Notes: generated from the letters alone by a model not told the origin. Counted from the first letter of the stretch, positions 52,603 through 62,256 are shown. The stretch is DNA of 64,000 nucleotides from Candidatus Saccharibacteria bacterium oral taxon 488 (GCA_013100805.1 CP040000.1:794112-858111); one strand, 5' to 3'. A program made the numbers and translations.

Positions 52603-55266
52603 CTACTCGCGCACCCTCATCTCGCCCCTAACCGCCTCTTGGCCAGTTTCGAGAGGTGGTGCTTTGTGGTCCTGCCAATGTCTTCCATCAAAGGTTGAGA
52701 AGTAGGCGCTATAAGTACCAGCTGGGAATGAGCGAGTTGCTTTGAATTCTAGTTCTTGATTTGGTTGAATTGTTGCTGGAGAGAGACAGCCAAAGTCGTG
52801 GTTTGCACCGCTTTGACTACGTAAAATGAAACAATTATGCTCTGTCGTTGTTACCGGTTGGTTAGAAAAGTTTTTCAGCTTGAAAGTAGCCGTCACTGGC
52901 TCTCCAGCTCGAGGATTGGCATTAGAAAGTGTTAATCCTTGTGTGAGTGTTGGATTAGAGAGAATGGTGAATGATAAGCTAGCTACCTCCTTGCCAGTCA
53001 ACCCCGGTAGCGCCACCCCTTCGTGCCAGCGACTGCCGTCGTATAGCGCAAAGAAGGCTCTATACGTACCCGGCTTGTCAAAAAGACGACTGAGCGAAAA
53101 CTGCATGCTACTATTTGGAGCAATTCCCTTTGTTGATTGACAGCCGAGGTCATGGTTCTCGCCACGTGGACCCCGAATAATATAGCACAAGCGCTGATCA
53201 GTCTGTGACACTGCCGAACTAAGATTACGCAGAGTGAATGAGCCGGTCAGCTTGTCACCAGCACGCGCTGGCGCTGGCGTTATTGATAATCCCTGTGACA
53301 TGACGACATCTTGCAGCACTCTCATCTCCCCCTTCACCGCCTCGTTACCAGTCTCAAGCGGTGGAGCGGCATATTCGTGCCACGTACGGCCGTCAAAGGT
53401 GGAGAAGTAGGCACGGTAGATACCAACTGGGAAGGAACGAGTGGTCTTGAATTCTTGTTCTTGACCAGGTTGAATGGTGGTTGGTTGGAGGCAGCCGAGA
53501 TCATAGTTTGCTCCATGTTGGTTGCGCATAATGAGACAGGTGCGGTTAGTGGTAGTGATGGGTTGGCTGGCAAAGTTCTTGATCTTAAAGGTGGTAGTGA
53601 CTGGCTCGCCGGCACGTGGAGTGGAATTAGAGAAAGTAATGCCCTGAGTGAGAGTGGGGTTGGGGAGAATGGTGAACTGCGCCCGGTTACCAGCACTAGC
53701 CGGCGTTGGCACCGGATACTGCGCCTCGGTCCAGGTTGTCCCCTTGTCGAGAGTGCCGCTAATTCGCACCTTGTATAGACCACTTTCCCGCGGAATAAAT
53801 TCCCGGTCGTAGGTGTAGGTTGCACCCGGCGCAAGGCTGTTGACTGTATCAAAACTAGCATCAGCATTTCGTCCACTCGGACTAGTAATTGCCGCACCAA
53901 AGTAACCAAGGTCAACTGGCTTCGGACTATTGTTTTTAACCGTGAAGCGAATCCGCGTTGATTGCCCAACGTGAGTTCGTTGGTTCTGAATAGTTACTGG
54001 GGAAGTTACTGTTGGCGCCGTCTGCACAAACGTCGACACTTCGCGGCTATGGCCCGGAGCTGATTCTGGATAATTATTACTCCAACCGTTGCCCTCACGG
54101 TAATTTGTGATCCAGAATTTATAATTCTCCTCTTTCGTTAACTTAGTTGTCACTCGGTAGGTATATGTCTGCCATGGCTCAAGAATAACCCGTTGGCTAC
54201 CAAAGTCATAGTTATTCCACTTGCTATCACGGGCGGCTATCGCCATGGTACCTAGATCGCGACGCTGATTTGTGGCGTTACGGATAGTAAACGATGCGGT
54301 TATTGTCATGTCCGTAAATAGTTTTGACCCGGTCCCCTCCGTCCTCACCGACAGCGGCGATTCAATTCGCACAGATTTCAGCGGCGAACCAAACCATTCA
54401 TTAAAGAAGCGCCAAAAATTACGATTACCATATGCTCCACAGTGGGCTGTCCCTGGATAGGCATTGAGCGCTCCTTGATTTGGCTGATATGGGGTGTAGT
54501 TGTACAAATTAGCTGTTGCTTGATTCTCGATATATACCCATGAGCCGCCACAGGCCGCGTTTGGGCTATACTGGATGTAGTTTGATCGACCAGCCTTATA
54601 GCGATATTCGCCCGGCCGATTAGTATAAAGCCGGAATTGCCGCGCCGCCATCCGCAATTGGTTGTACATGCCGGCATATTCACTTGAGCAGTTTGCCGTA
54701 TTACCCGGGCCGCTATCTGGACAAGCAAAGCCCATAGCATACTTGTACTGGCTCTTGAGCGGCCAGACATCAGTAAACAACGACCCCTGTTCTTTCTTTA
54801 GCGTCACCAGCATTACTTGCGGATTAATACCAAATTCTTTTGATACATTCCAGATAATATTAGCCACCGACAGACCGCCAGCAAACCAGCCGCCACCCCT
54901 TTCAAACGAGGTCTCTTTCGTACTTGGATTTTCGTGATAATCACGCAGGCAGGCATACGGTGGGCCGTGCCAACCGCGTTTAGCTGCATATTGCGCTCGC
55001 GTACCTCCTCCATACTCGGACGGCCCAGTTCCCCACGTATCGCAGGCTGGCGTATGACTGTTAATAAAGTTTTGAATATCTTGAACGCTTGAAAATGTAT
55101 TGGTGTCATAAAAAACATTGTCATCAATAATTCGTCCAGGACTCCATGGTGACAACGCTCCTGTTTTTGGCCAGAAGACAACCCCTAGACCAACAACACC
55201 AACGACGATCAGTGTATACCCAACACGCTTTAGCCAAGATAACTTCACATGCTGCAACCGAATCAT
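52603..55266 (-). CDS. secreted lysozyme-like protein with five Ig-like repeats
   Basis: An 887-residue exported protein. A signal anchor lies at about 15-32. Residues 45-295 are a Cys-containing domain with VMLVTLKKEQGSLF (Glu159, placed like a lytic-transglycosylase acid), CGGSWVYIENQATANLYNYT and NRNFWRFFNEWFG, a type I recall from actinobacterial wall-associated proteins. Five Ig-like repeats of 110-125 residues follow; repeats 3 and 5 are close copies (PTLTQGITFSN / PTLTQGLTLSN; STFDGRTWHE / STFDGRHWQD). It probably binds or cuts the wall of a partner cell; enzyme activity is unproven. It overlaps the upstream membrane-anchored gene by four bases and has AAGGAGG before its ATG. Confidence 0.75.
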   Translation of the reverse strand: MIRLQHVKLSWLKRVGYTLIVVGVVGLGVVFWPKTGALSPWSPGRIIDDNVFYDTNTFSSVQDIQNFINSHTPACDTWGTGPSEYGGGTRAQYAAKRGWHGPPYACLRDYHENPSTKETSFERGGGWFAGGLSVANIIWNVSKEFGINPQVMLVTLKKEQGSLFTDVWPLKSQYKYAMGFACPDSGPGNTANCSSEYAGMYNQLRMAARQFRLYTNRPGEYRYKAGRSNYIQYSPNAACGGSWVYIENQATANLYNYTPYQPNQGALNAYPGTAHCGAYGNRNFWRFFNEWFGSPLKSVRIESPLSVRTEGTGSKLFTDMTITASFTIRNATNQRRDLGTMAIAARDSKWNNYDFGSQRVILEPWQTYTYRVTTKLTKEENYKFWITNYREGNGWSNNYPESAPGHSREVSTFVQTAPTVTSPVTIQNQRTHVGQSTRIRFTVKNNSPKPVDLGYFGAAITSPSGRNADASFDTVNSLAPGATYTYDREFIPRESGLYKVRISGTLDKGTTWTEAQYPVPTPASAGNRAQFTILPNPTLTQGITFSNSTPRAGEPVTTTFKIKNFASQPITTTNRTCLIMRNQHGANYDLGCLQPTTIQPGQEQEFKTTRSFPVGIYRAYFSTFDGRTWHEYAAPPLETGNEAVKGEMRVLQDVVMSQGLSITPAPARAGDKLTGSFTLRNLSSAVSQTDQRLCYIIRGPRGENHDLGCQSTKGIAPNSSMQFSLSRLFDKPGTYRAFFALYDGSRWHEGVALPGLTGKEVASLSFTILSNPTLTQGLTLSNANPRAGEPVTATFKLKNFSNQPVTTTEHNCFILRSQSGANHDFGCLSPATIQPNQELEFKATRSFPAGTYSAYFSTFDGRHWQDHKAPPLETGQEAVRGEMRVRE
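52606..53680 (-). repeat. tandem Ig-like repeat region (repeats 3-5)
   Basis: Three repeats of roughly 340-375 bases, at about 53311-53680, 52976-53310 and 52606-52975. The first and third are much closer to each other than to the middle one, by base and by residue, which suggests duplication with later exchange. Confidence 0.6.
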
Positions 55267-55856
55267 CGTAGCCCCTCCTTGCGGAACGATGGCCCGTTCG
55301 TAGACTCCCCAGCATATACACCCGACGAGTAAGCAACCTTGATCGACATGTCAGTGCCCGACGGTAATTCTGATAGTGGAATCTCGGCCATCCGACAATT
55401 TGTCGAGCTCGGACCAGCGGATGCGCCAGTTTGACGCGAAACTTGACCACCAGACCAGTATACTGTAAAGGTACAGCTACCGCCGTTTTCGACAATAGCA
55501 TTAACGCCGCCGTCAATTTGTAGACGTTGCCCGTCGCCACTGAGGCCGTAACCACTCACAATCGGTGTTACTGCTCGTTTTGAGCCGCGTTGCTCACCAG
55601 GACCAGCTGGCTTATCGGAGCTGCGGCCATCACGTTCTTCTGGCTTCGTCTTACTGTCGTCAACTTTCTTATTACCGTCTTTGTTGCTGTTATTTTCCTT
55701 TGCTCGGGACGAATTAGCATCATCCTTGGCCCGTTCTGTTTGTTGTGGCCGCGTTATCGCATAAACAGCCGCCGCAATAGCAATCACGACAATCGCACTT
55801 ACTAAACTAATTATTACAATCTTGGTCCTCTTTGGCGATGTTTGTTTAACTCGCAT
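55263..55856 (-). CDS. membrane-anchored exported protein, disordered linker
   Basis: A 197-residue protein: a basic start, one membrane helix at about 12-32, a Lys/Asp/Glu/Asn-rich linker (about 36-85) and a ~100-residue extracellular domain with two Cys (CTFTVYWSGGQVSRQTG, TNCRMAEIPL) that may form a disulfide. No family recognised. It is co-translated with the 887-residue secreted protein downstream by a four-base overlap, so the two may act as a surface complex. Confidence 0.65.
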   Translation of the reverse strand: MRVKQTSPKRTKIVIISLVSAIVVIAIAAAVYAITRPQQTERAKDDANSSRAKENNSNKDGNKKVDDSKTKPEERDGRSSDKPAGPGEQRGSKRAVTPIVSGYGLSGDGQRLQIDGGVNAIVENGGSCTFTVYWSGGQVSRQTGASAGPSSTNCRMAEIPLSELPSGTDMSIKVAYSSGVYAGESTNGPSFRKEGLR

Positions 55857-55940
55857 AGTGTTGTTTCCCCTGTTTTATCCTATCAGCTTAAGCATAACAG
55901 CTAATCGTTGGGTTTTCAATATTTTTACCAACAAAGATGC

Positions 55941-55946
55941 TATAAT
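55941..55946 (+). promoter_or_regulatory. -10 element, leaderless
   Basis: TATAAT, seven bases before ATG 55954. Confidence 0.6.
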
Positions 55947-55953
55947 ATCCCGT

Positions 55954-56958
55954 ATGAATGCACAGAAATCCCAAGTTAAACCACCATTGGTGTCAATTAT
56001 TACCGCCACCTATAATGACGAAACATACATTGAGTCCTCAATTCGCTCCGTGCTGTCACAAGATTTTACTGATTTTGAATATATCATTATCAATGACGGA
56101 TCATCAGACGGCACAAAAAAAATAATTGAACGCCTTCAAAAAGAAGATAGCCGCATTCGCCTCATTAATCAAAAAAATAGCGGCCTCGTGGCTTCACTCA
56201 ACCGCGGCATTACCGAAGCGCGTGGTACCTACATTGCCCGTATTGATGGCGACGATGAGTGGCTACCGCACAAGCTCAGGACTCAAGTCACTATGCTAGA
56301 GAAAAACAAAAACCTGGTTCTGGTTGGCGGTGGCGCAGAAATCATGAACCAAGATAGCGTACCAACTGGTTTTATTTTTAACGTTGCTCGTAACGAAGAT
56401 ATTAGACTCGGTCTTTGCATTTTTAATCAATTCTGTCATTCATCGGTCATTTATCGCCGCCAGGCAGCACTTGACGCTGGTCTTTACCCTGACACCTGTC
56501 CGGCTGAAGATTATGACCTGTTTAGTAAATTTGCCGAACATGGTGAGCTTGCCAACGTACCTTACCCTGTTTTTCGCTATCGCATTAGTGACGGCAGCAT
56601 CTCGGCTAAACGGCGCGATGAGCAAAATCGTCTCGCTAAAAAGTTTTCGCTTCGCAACTGGGATATCGTTCAGCCGACGGTCACTAGTCGTGCCGATATC
56701 AAACGTGCTTTCGCCTATTATCTCAAAAATCCAATTAACCATGATTTTGGAATTAGCCATAAGCACGCCTACACTTTTGTACTAATGCGCATTGGTTATC
56801 GTATGCTTCAAAAGGGACAGGTTGGTAAGGGGCTCCGTCAGCTTTGGAACGTGGCATCAACCGGGCGCACTGCCGCCAAGATCGTTGTTAAGTGGGGACT
56901 TGATATCATTAAGATTAAGCTTCGACCATCACGTCGAAAAACAAAATCGGCTGCTTAA
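55954..56958 (+). CDS. GT2-family glycosyltransferase
   Basis: About 334 residues from ATG 55954 (MNAQKSQVKPPLVSIIT), chosen over the much longer reading because a TATAAT precedes it by seven bases. GT-A motifs: SIITATYNDETYIESSIRSVL, YIIINDGSSDGT, IARIDGDDEW (DXD) and CPAEDYDLFSKF. A typical inverting sugar transferase on a lipid-linked chain. Monocistronic, divergent from the membrane-anchored exoprotein gene. Confidence 0.88.
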   Translation: MNAQKSQVKPPLVSIITATYNDETYIESSIRSVLSQDFTDFEYIIINDGSSDGTKKIIERLQKEDSRIRLINQKNSGLVASLNRGITEARGTYIARIDGDDEWLPHKLRTQVTMLEKNKNLVLVGGGAEIMNQDSVPTGFIFNVARNEDIRLGLCIFNQFCHSSVIYRRQAALDAGLYPDTCPAEDYDLFSKFAEHGELANVPYPVFRYRISDGSISAKRRDEQNRLAKKFSLRNWDIVQPTVTSRADIKRAFAYYLKNPINHDFGISHKHAYTFVLMRIGYRMLQKGQVGKGLRQLWNVASTGRTAAKIVVKWGLDIIKIKLRPSRRKTKSAA

Positions 56959-57010
56959 ATGGCACAGGGATAACCAGTTTATCGTCAAACCATTAGCTGA
57001 CTATCCTTTT

Positions 57011-58192
57011 CTATCTGTGATCGTGGCGCCACTGCCGCGGAATCAATGTTAATCCCCCAAACGACTGCCCAACTACTGAAAAGTCTTTCGTGATAGTAAA
57101 TTCCTCGGCACGATAAGCAACGTCATACTTTACTGACCCATCGTGATTGAGAAGATTAACGTCAACATAGTACGATCCCGGGCCCAAGTTTACCTCGATA
57201 TCAAGTGTCAGTTTTTTATCTTTTGGTAGCTCAGCGAAGCCTTCACGATTAGTAATAAAATTCGATACTAAATCACTGTCTTTGCGATACAAATCAACCA
57301 TGATTGCTCGCGTCTTATCGTGGCGCCAAGCGATATCAAACGAGATAGTCTCACCAACCTTAAAGCTACGCTGCTTTTTACCTGTCGCGCCGCGGATTGT
57401 AATATCAACATTTTCACCTGTATATTGCCGATTTCTATCAATACTTGCATCAATCACTGCTTGATTAAGCCGACTATACTCATCAGCCACCTGTACCGGG
57501 TCCCCCTCTTTGATAATTGTACCGTCTTGGATTAGCACAGCACGATTACAAAACTTCTTGACCGTTTCCATATCGTGTGTCACTAGGACAACTGTCTGCC
57601 CGCTGGCTTTATACTGCTCAAATATGTCGATACACTTGCGCTGGAATGCCTCATCACCGACAGCCAACACTTCATCGAAAATCATAATATCGTTACGCGC
57701 CTTAATTGCTACTGAAAACGCCAACCGCACCTGCATGCCCGACGAATAATTTTTCAGCTTCTGATCCATGAACGGCTCAAGTTCAGCAAAGGCAACAATC
57801 TCATCATACATTGCCTCCATCTCTTTGCGGGTGAACCCAAGTAGTGCTCCGTTCAAAAAAACATTATCTCGGCCAGACAGCTCCGGGTTGAAGCCAACAC
57901 CCAGTTCAATAAATGGTGTCAGCTTACCATGTAGCTGAATACTACCGCTCGTCGGTTGATATACACCGGCGAGAATTTTAAGCATGGTACTTTTTCCTGA
58001 GCCGTTCCGACCAACAACCCCGAAAAAGTCACCCTGATTAACAGTAAAACTAACCCCGTCCAATACCTTTTGGACGGTCTTTTTATTTCGTTTAATAATA
58101 TTAACAAAAGCATGCTTAATGCTTGAGTTCTTGGTCTGCGGCAGCACAAACTCTTTATGTATATCCTTGATTATAATCGCCGGCTTTGCCAT
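57011..58192 (-). CDS. wzt: polysaccharide ABC exporter, ATPase (Wzt type)
   Basis: A 393-residue ABC ATPase: Walker A GRNGSGKST at 61-69, signature YSSGMQ at 149-154, Walker B IMIFDE at 169-174. The C-terminal ~130 residues (from about 260) are a beta-rich domain like Wzt-C, which reads the chain end of the glycan to be exported. Its ATG follows the wzm stop directly (TAGATG), with GGAGG inside the wzm 3' end. It drives export of undecaprenyl-linked polysaccharide. Confidence 0.92.
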   Translation of the reverse strand: MAKPAIIIKDIHKEFVLPQTKNSSIKHAFVNIIKRNKKTVQKVLDGVSFTVNQGDFFGVVGRNGSGKSTMLKILAGVYQPTSGSIQLHGKLTPFIELGVGFNPELSGRDNVFLNGALLGFTRKEMEAMYDEIVAFAELEPFMDQKLKNYSSGMQVRLAFSVAIKARNDIMIFDEVLAVGDEAFQRKCIDIFEQYKASGQTVVLVTHDMETVKKFCNRAVLIQDGTIIKEGDPVQVADEYSRLNQAVIDASIDRNRQYTGENVDITIRGATGKKQRSFKVGETISFDIAWRHDKTRAIMVDLYRKDSDLVSNFITNREGFAELPKDKKLTLDIEVNLGPGSYYVDVNLLNHDGSVKYDVAYRAEEFTITKDFSVVGQSFGGLTLIPRQWRHDHR

Positions 58193-59002
58193 CTAAATAT
58201 CCTCCGCAAATGAACGTTGCTTACGCTGGAAATACCACCACCCCAACCCAAATAGCCCGATGGTTATTACAATCGGGATAATCCATAGTAGTGGGTTATG
58301 AAACGTCTGCCAAATCGTTTGAGAAGCTGAATTATTGGGCATGAGTACATGCCGAGCATCCTGAATAATTTGTGTGACCGGGTTCAAAAATGCCACCTTC
58401 TGGATGATCGCTGGCATATAAATAATGGCGAAAATAATACCGCTAGCGTAAAACCCAGCCTGCAACAAAATTTCCCAAATGTACGCGATATCACGAAATG
58501 TCACATAAAGCGCTGAGAGCAGGAGAGATAGGCCAATTGATAGTAAAAATAGCTGAGCAATTATCGGAATTAGTAGCAACCACAACAAAGTTGGCATTAG
58601 ACCACTTAGTAGTGCAAAAATTATCACCACAATCATCCCCAAGCCAAGGTTAATCAGCGCCGATACGGAGCTGGCAACCACTAAGAGGTGTCTTGGGATT
58701 GCTACTTTACGAATTAGTTGCCCATTTTCCACTACCGAACGAGTACCTACCATCGTTGCCTCAGAGAAAAAGTTCCATAGCACGACGCCAATTAATAACC
58801 AGACGCCAAAATATTCAATCCCTTTACTACCCTGTGGGAATGCATAGGTAAACAATACATACAAGATGCCGAATATGAACAGCGGCTTCAGAAGCGACCA
58901 TACGTATCCGAGGGCAGAATTTTGGTAGCGAACCTTAAAGTCTGTGCTAACCATTGCGCGCAAAATTGCCCGATTTTTTTCATTACCAAAGAGACGTCTC
59001 AC
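58193..59002 (-). CDS. wzm: polysaccharide ABC exporter, permease (Wzm type)
   Basis: A 269-residue ABC-2 membrane subunit with six membrane helices and the family's YVWSLLKPLFIFGILYVLF and FLNPVTQIIQDARH. Start is GTG at 59002, six bases after TATAAT. Co-transcribed with wzt. The pair indicates that at least one glycan here is finished inside and exported by ABC transport, while the WaaL/Wzy-like gene at 32720 ligates or polymerises. Confidence 0.92.
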   Translation of the reverse strand: MRRLFGNEKNRAILRAMVSTDFKVRYQNSALGYVWSLLKPLFIFGILYVLFTYAFPQGSKGIEYFGVWLLIGVVLWNFFSEATMVGTRSVVENGQLIRKVAIPRHLLVVASSVSALINLGLGMIVVIIFALLSGLMPTLLWLLLIPIIAQLFLLSIGLSLLLSALYVTFRDIAYIWEILLQAGFYASGIIFAIIYMPAIIQKVAFLNPVTQIIQDARHVLMPNNSASQTIWQTFHNPLLWIIPIVITIGLFGLGWWYFQRKQRSFAEDI

Positions 59003-59008
59003 TCCCTG

Positions 59009-59014
59009 ATTATA
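59009..59014 (-). promoter_or_regulatory. -10 element of wzm, leaderless GTG start
   Basis: TATAAT on the minus strand, six bases before GTG at 59002. Confidence 0.6.
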
Positions 59015-59035
59015 CCAAATTACACCAAAAAGATA

Positions 59036-59041
59036 TATACT
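59036..59041 (+). promoter_or_regulatory. -10 element, leaderless
   Basis: TATACT, six bases before ATG 59048; divergent from the wzm promoter 22 bases away. Confidence 0.55.
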
Positions 59042-59047
59042 TGTAAA

Positions 59048-60193
59048 ATGAATCGGTTACGAGTTGTTATCGTACGAAATGCCGCACCTCATGATTTTGG
59101 TGGTGGCGAGCGATTTCCAGTGTTCTTAGCTCAGGAGCTACGAGAGCTGGGCCATTTGCCGGTTATTTTTAGTCACCACACGACACTCTGTGACTACGCT
59201 AAGCACGAACGGTTGACTTATCACCGCTCTTGGTGGTGGTCTCGACAAAACTGGAGCGGCCGGCGAGTTGTATTAACACCACTATATATACTCTGGCAGC
59301 TGCTACTCACTTTGTATTATATTATCCAATTTCATCGCTACAAAGCTGACGTTGTTCACCTGCAGAGTAAGGATGATTTTATTGCTGGGTCAATTGCTGG
59401 TAAGCTTATCGGTGCCCATGTTATCTGGACTGATCACGCCGACCTCAAACATGTCTGGAAGCAGCTCGGCGTATGGTATAAAAACCCGACTGGTAAGCTG
59501 GTTGCTTGGGCGGCACGCTTTGCCGACGCAATTACCCTCGTTAGCCAGAGTGAATGCCGTCTCGTTTCTGATAATCTGCCGTCAACCTCACCAATTCATC
59601 GTAAATTAACCGTTATCTATAATGGTGTCAACGACCAGAAACCAACACACACACCTATCAAAAGCCGCCCGTTCACGTTCTGTATCGCCGGCCGCCTGGT
59701 TGTTGATAAGGGAGTTAGCGAAGCGATCGCTGCATTCAAACGACTTCACGCTACACATCACGACACGCGCCTCATTCTGATCGGTGACGGACCAGATCGT
59801 TCACGGTTTGAGAAACAAGCCAAAGGGTTACCGGTCACTTTTCGCGGCCACCAAACAAACCCTCTCCCTGAGGTTGTCACCGCTGACGTATATCTTCATC
59901 CAACATACCACGAGGGGTTTAGTGTTTCACTCGTTGAGGCCAGTATGCTCCAACTACCAATTGTCGCCACTGACGTTGGTGGCAATCCGGAGATTATTCA
60001 TCATAATAAGACCGGCCTCCTCGTCCCCGCAAAAGATTCGACAGCACTGCATCGCGCCATGGAGCAGCTATATTCTAACCCCAAGCTTCGCGTACGTCTA
60101 GCCGCCGCCGCTCGCCGTCAATATCTTGCCTCATTTGTTTTTCACATCATCGTTAAAACACAGTTTATTCCTTTGTATGAAAACGGGTTATAA
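59048..60193 (+). CDS. GT4-family glycosyltransferase
   Basis: About 381 residues from ATG 59048 (MNRLRVVIVRNAAPHDFGGG), the start given by the -10 six bases before. GT-B fold with FCIAGRLVVDKGVSEAIAAF, IGDGPDRSRF and HEGFSVSLVEAS (EX7E). Divergent from wzm. Probably adds a sugar to the glycan carried by the Wzm/Wzt exporter. Confidence 0.88.
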   Translation: MNRLRVVIVRNAAPHDFGGGERFPVFLAQELRELGHLPVIFSHHTTLCDYAKHERLTYHRSWWWSRQNWSGRRVVLTPLYILWQLLLTLYYIIQFHRYKADVVHLQSKDDFIAGSIAGKLIGAHVIWTDHADLKHVWKQLGVWYKNPTGKLVAWAARFADAITLVSQSECRLVSDNLPSTSPIHRKLTVIYNGVNDQKPTHTPIKSRPFTFCIAGRLVVDKGVSEAIAAFKRLHATHHDTRLILIGDGPDRSRFEKQAKGLPVTFRGHQTNPLPEVVTADVYLHPTYHEGFSVSLVEASMLQLPIVATDVGGNPEIIHHNKTGLLVPAKDSTALHRAMEQLYSNPKLRVRLAAAARRQYLASFVFHIIVKTQFIPLYENGL

Positions 60194-60194
60194 T
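60189..60194 (+). promoter_or_regulatory. -10 element inside upstream stop, leaderless
   Basis: TATAAT overlaps the TAA of the preceding gene and ends six bases before ATG 60201. Confidence 0.6.
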
Positions 60195-60200
60195 ATACTC

Positions 60201-61358
60201 ATGAATATTCGTGTTGAAACCGCCGCCCTCACTGCTCCTAATATGTCTGGCGTTGGTCATTACACTCGTATGTTAACCAATAGCCTGGCTTGTTACTCAC
60301 CGTCGGGGACTGAAGTTTCGGCGTTTTATTTTAATTTTTTGAGCAAGCATCGGGACCCTATTCTAGACAGCTCAATCAAGCATGAAAAACACACGCTCAT
60401 ACCCCAGCGGCTATTTGCCAAGCTCCAGAGTTACGGTCTACTGCTACCCTACGACCTGCTATCTTCACCTGTTGATGTCGCAATTTTTCCAAATTTCGAC
60501 CGCTGGACAACCAGTAAAGCAACTATTACTGCCGTCGTTATTCACGACCTTGGCTATCTTTATTTTCCTGAGACGATTGAACGGCGCAATTTAGCCCATT
60601 TACGCCGCCGTGTCGCCCATGCAACCCGAGTAGCCGACCTCATCATTACTGTCTCGGAGTCAGTCAAATCAGAAATTATCGCCGAATACGGCGTGCCAGC
60701 CTCAAAAATTATCGTCACGCCAATACCAGCTGACCCAATTTATTCTCAACCGGGTGCAATCGACGTCGCCACCAAATACAACTTACCAACCAAGCGGTAT
60801 ATCTTTTCAATCGGCAATCTCGAACCGCGCAAGGATTTACCGACAATGATTGCTGCTTTTCGGGCCCTGCCAGAAAAAATCCGCAAACAATATTCGTTAG
60901 TGTTGGCTGGCGGTAAGGGCTGGAAGACCGAAACTACTGAATGTGCCATCGCTGAAGCCCAGGCCGCGGGTGAACACGTCATTCGTCCAGGCTACATCCC
61001 CCAAGAAGACGTACCTGCGTTTTATCAGCAAGCAGACCTTTTTTGCATGAGTTCCATTTACGAAGGATTCGGTATGCCGATTGTTGAAGCGCTGACTAGT
61101 GGCACGCCGGTTGTTGCCTCCGATATTCCTGTGCTCCGCGAGGCTGGTGGAAATGCGGTTCTTTACGCTCAGCCTAAGAATCCCGACGACTTCATGAAAA
61201 AAATGCTCTCTATCATCGCTGACCCGCAAAAAGCACGCCTTGATATGAAAACTGCGGTTCAAGCTCATCTCAATACTATTTCCTGGCAGAATAATACCGA
61301 GCGCCTCATCGCTGCTTTCAAGGAGGCCATTGCCGCCAAAAAACATCGCACCAACTAG
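60201..61358 (+). CDS. GT4-family glycosyltransferase
   Basis: About 385 residues from ATG 60201 (MNIRVETAALTAPNMSGVG). GT4 C-domain: YIFSIGNLEPRKDLPTMIAAF, LAGGKGWKT and SIYEGFGMPIVEAL (EX7E). It closely follows another GT4 gene yet has its own -10, which means the cluster is made of single-gene units rather than one long operon. Confidence 0.88.
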   Translation: MNIRVETAALTAPNMSGVGHYTRMLTNSLACYSPSGTEVSAFYFNFLSKHRDPILDSSIKHEKHTLIPQRLFAKLQSYGLLLPYDLLSSPVDVAIFPNFDRWTTSKATITAVVIHDLGYLYFPETIERRNLAHLRRRVAHATRVADLIITVSESVKSEIIAEYGVPASKIIVTPIPADPIYSQPGAIDVATKYNLPTKRYIFSIGNLEPRKDLPTMIAAFRALPEKIRKQYSLVLAGGKGWKTETTECAIAEAQAAGEHVIRPGYIPQEDVPAFYQQADLFCMSSIYEGFGMPIVEALTSGTPVVASDIPVLREAGGNAVLYAQPKNPDDFMKKMLSIIADPQKARLDMKTAVQAHLNTISWQNNTERLIAAFKEAIAAKKHRTN

Positions 61359-61359
61359 G

Positions 61360-61365
61360 TATACT
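61360..61365 (+). promoter_or_regulatory. -10 element, leaderless
   Basis: TATACT, seven bases before ATG 61373. Confidence 0.55.
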
Positions 61366-61372
61366 TATCATT

Positions 61373-61798
61373 ATGGCTCGCTTCAAACACTACATCACCA
61401 ACCATGCCACCAAACTTCGCTACCTCCTCATCGGTACCATCAACACCGCCATTGATTTTGGTGTGTTGTTTATGTTGACCTGGTTTATCAGCACACCGAA
61501 AGAATTAGCTAATATTATCTCGACAACCATCGCCTTTAGTTTCAGCTTCGTCGCCAATCGATCATTCACCTTTCGCTCACGCACCGGCAATGTTCGCCGT
61601 CAGCTACTCCTCTTTACCCTCGTCACCTTGTTTGGTCTCTGGGTAATTCAGACTGGCATTATTGCGCTACTCGCACCAATTTTCATCAACTTCAGTTTCA
61701 GCCAGCCAGCAGCACTATTTATCAGTAAGCTCATCGCCACCGTTGCCAGCCTCATCTGGAACTACCTGCTCTATACCAACGTTGTCTTCAAAGATTAA
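61373..61798 (+). CDS. GtrA-like membrane protein
   Basis: A 141-residue protein with four membrane helices and the GtrA/DPMS_2 pattern: LRYLLIGTINTAIDFGVLFML, IISTTIAFSFSFVANRSFTF (NR in the conserved place) and LIWNYLLYTNVVFKD. GtrA proteins are thought to flip polyprenyl-phosphate sugars or assist GtrB-type synthases such as the one at 46936. Convergent with jag, stops overlapping. Confidence 0.85.
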   Translation: MARFKHYITNHATKLRYLLIGTINTAIDFGVLFMLTWFISTPKELANIISTTIAFSFSFVANRSFTFRSRTGNVRRQLLLFTLVTLFGLWVIQTGIIALLAPIFINFSFSQPAALFISKLIATVASLIWNYLLYTNVVFKD

Positions 61799-62256
61799 GA
61801 ACTCTTCTGTGAAATCACCAAGTGTCGCGCACGGCCCTCGCCCTCAGAATGGGTCTCAATATCACTATAGTCACTCGCCACGCGGTGCACTACCCAGCGA
61901 TCAGCTGAATTTAGTTCAATAATTTTCGTCTCGCCCGTCCGCCGTACTTCTTCGATCCAGCCGCGCGCCTTGTCAGCAATCTTTTCGGCATGCTGCTTCT
62001 TATAATCAGCGATATCAATATTCACTCGCACCAGCGCCGCCTGACGGTTACGCAAAATTGCTGACACCACCGTCTGTAGACTCCGCAGTGTCTCCGCATT
62101 CCGCCCGATGAGTAAACTATTGCGCTCACTCGATGGCACAACGGCCTTGATAACATCGTCTTCAACGCTAACATCAACATCCAGATTGAGATCAAAGAAC
62201 GCCAAAAAATCCTCTAGGTATTTCTTGACAAATTCAATGGTCGCGATTTGATCCAT
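61795..62256 (-). CDS. jag: Jag/KhpB-type KH-R3H RNA-binding protein
   Basis: A 153-residue protein: a KH domain with SLLIGRNAETLRSLQ (GXXG-like loop) at about 46-60, and an R3H domain at about 85-150 with NSADRWVVHRV (the R-X3-H motif) and SEGEGRARHLVI. It lacks the separate N-terminal Jag domain found in longer homologs. The family binds RNA and affects division and wall growth. Next to yidC as in many bacteria; AGGAGG before ATG 62256. Confidence 0.9.
   Translation of the reverse strand: MDQIATIEFVKKYLEDFLAFFDLNLDVDVSVEDDVIKAVVPSSERNSLLIGRNAETLRSLQTVVSAILRNRQAALVRVNIDIADYKKQHAEKIADKARGWIEEVRRTGETKIIELNSADRWVVHRVASDYSDIETHSEGEGRARHLVISQKSS

Noticed and set aside
52572-52610. Hairpin AGCGG/CCGCT between two convergent genes as terminator
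   Set aside because: Only five pairs, overlaps coding sequence and has no T run on either strand.
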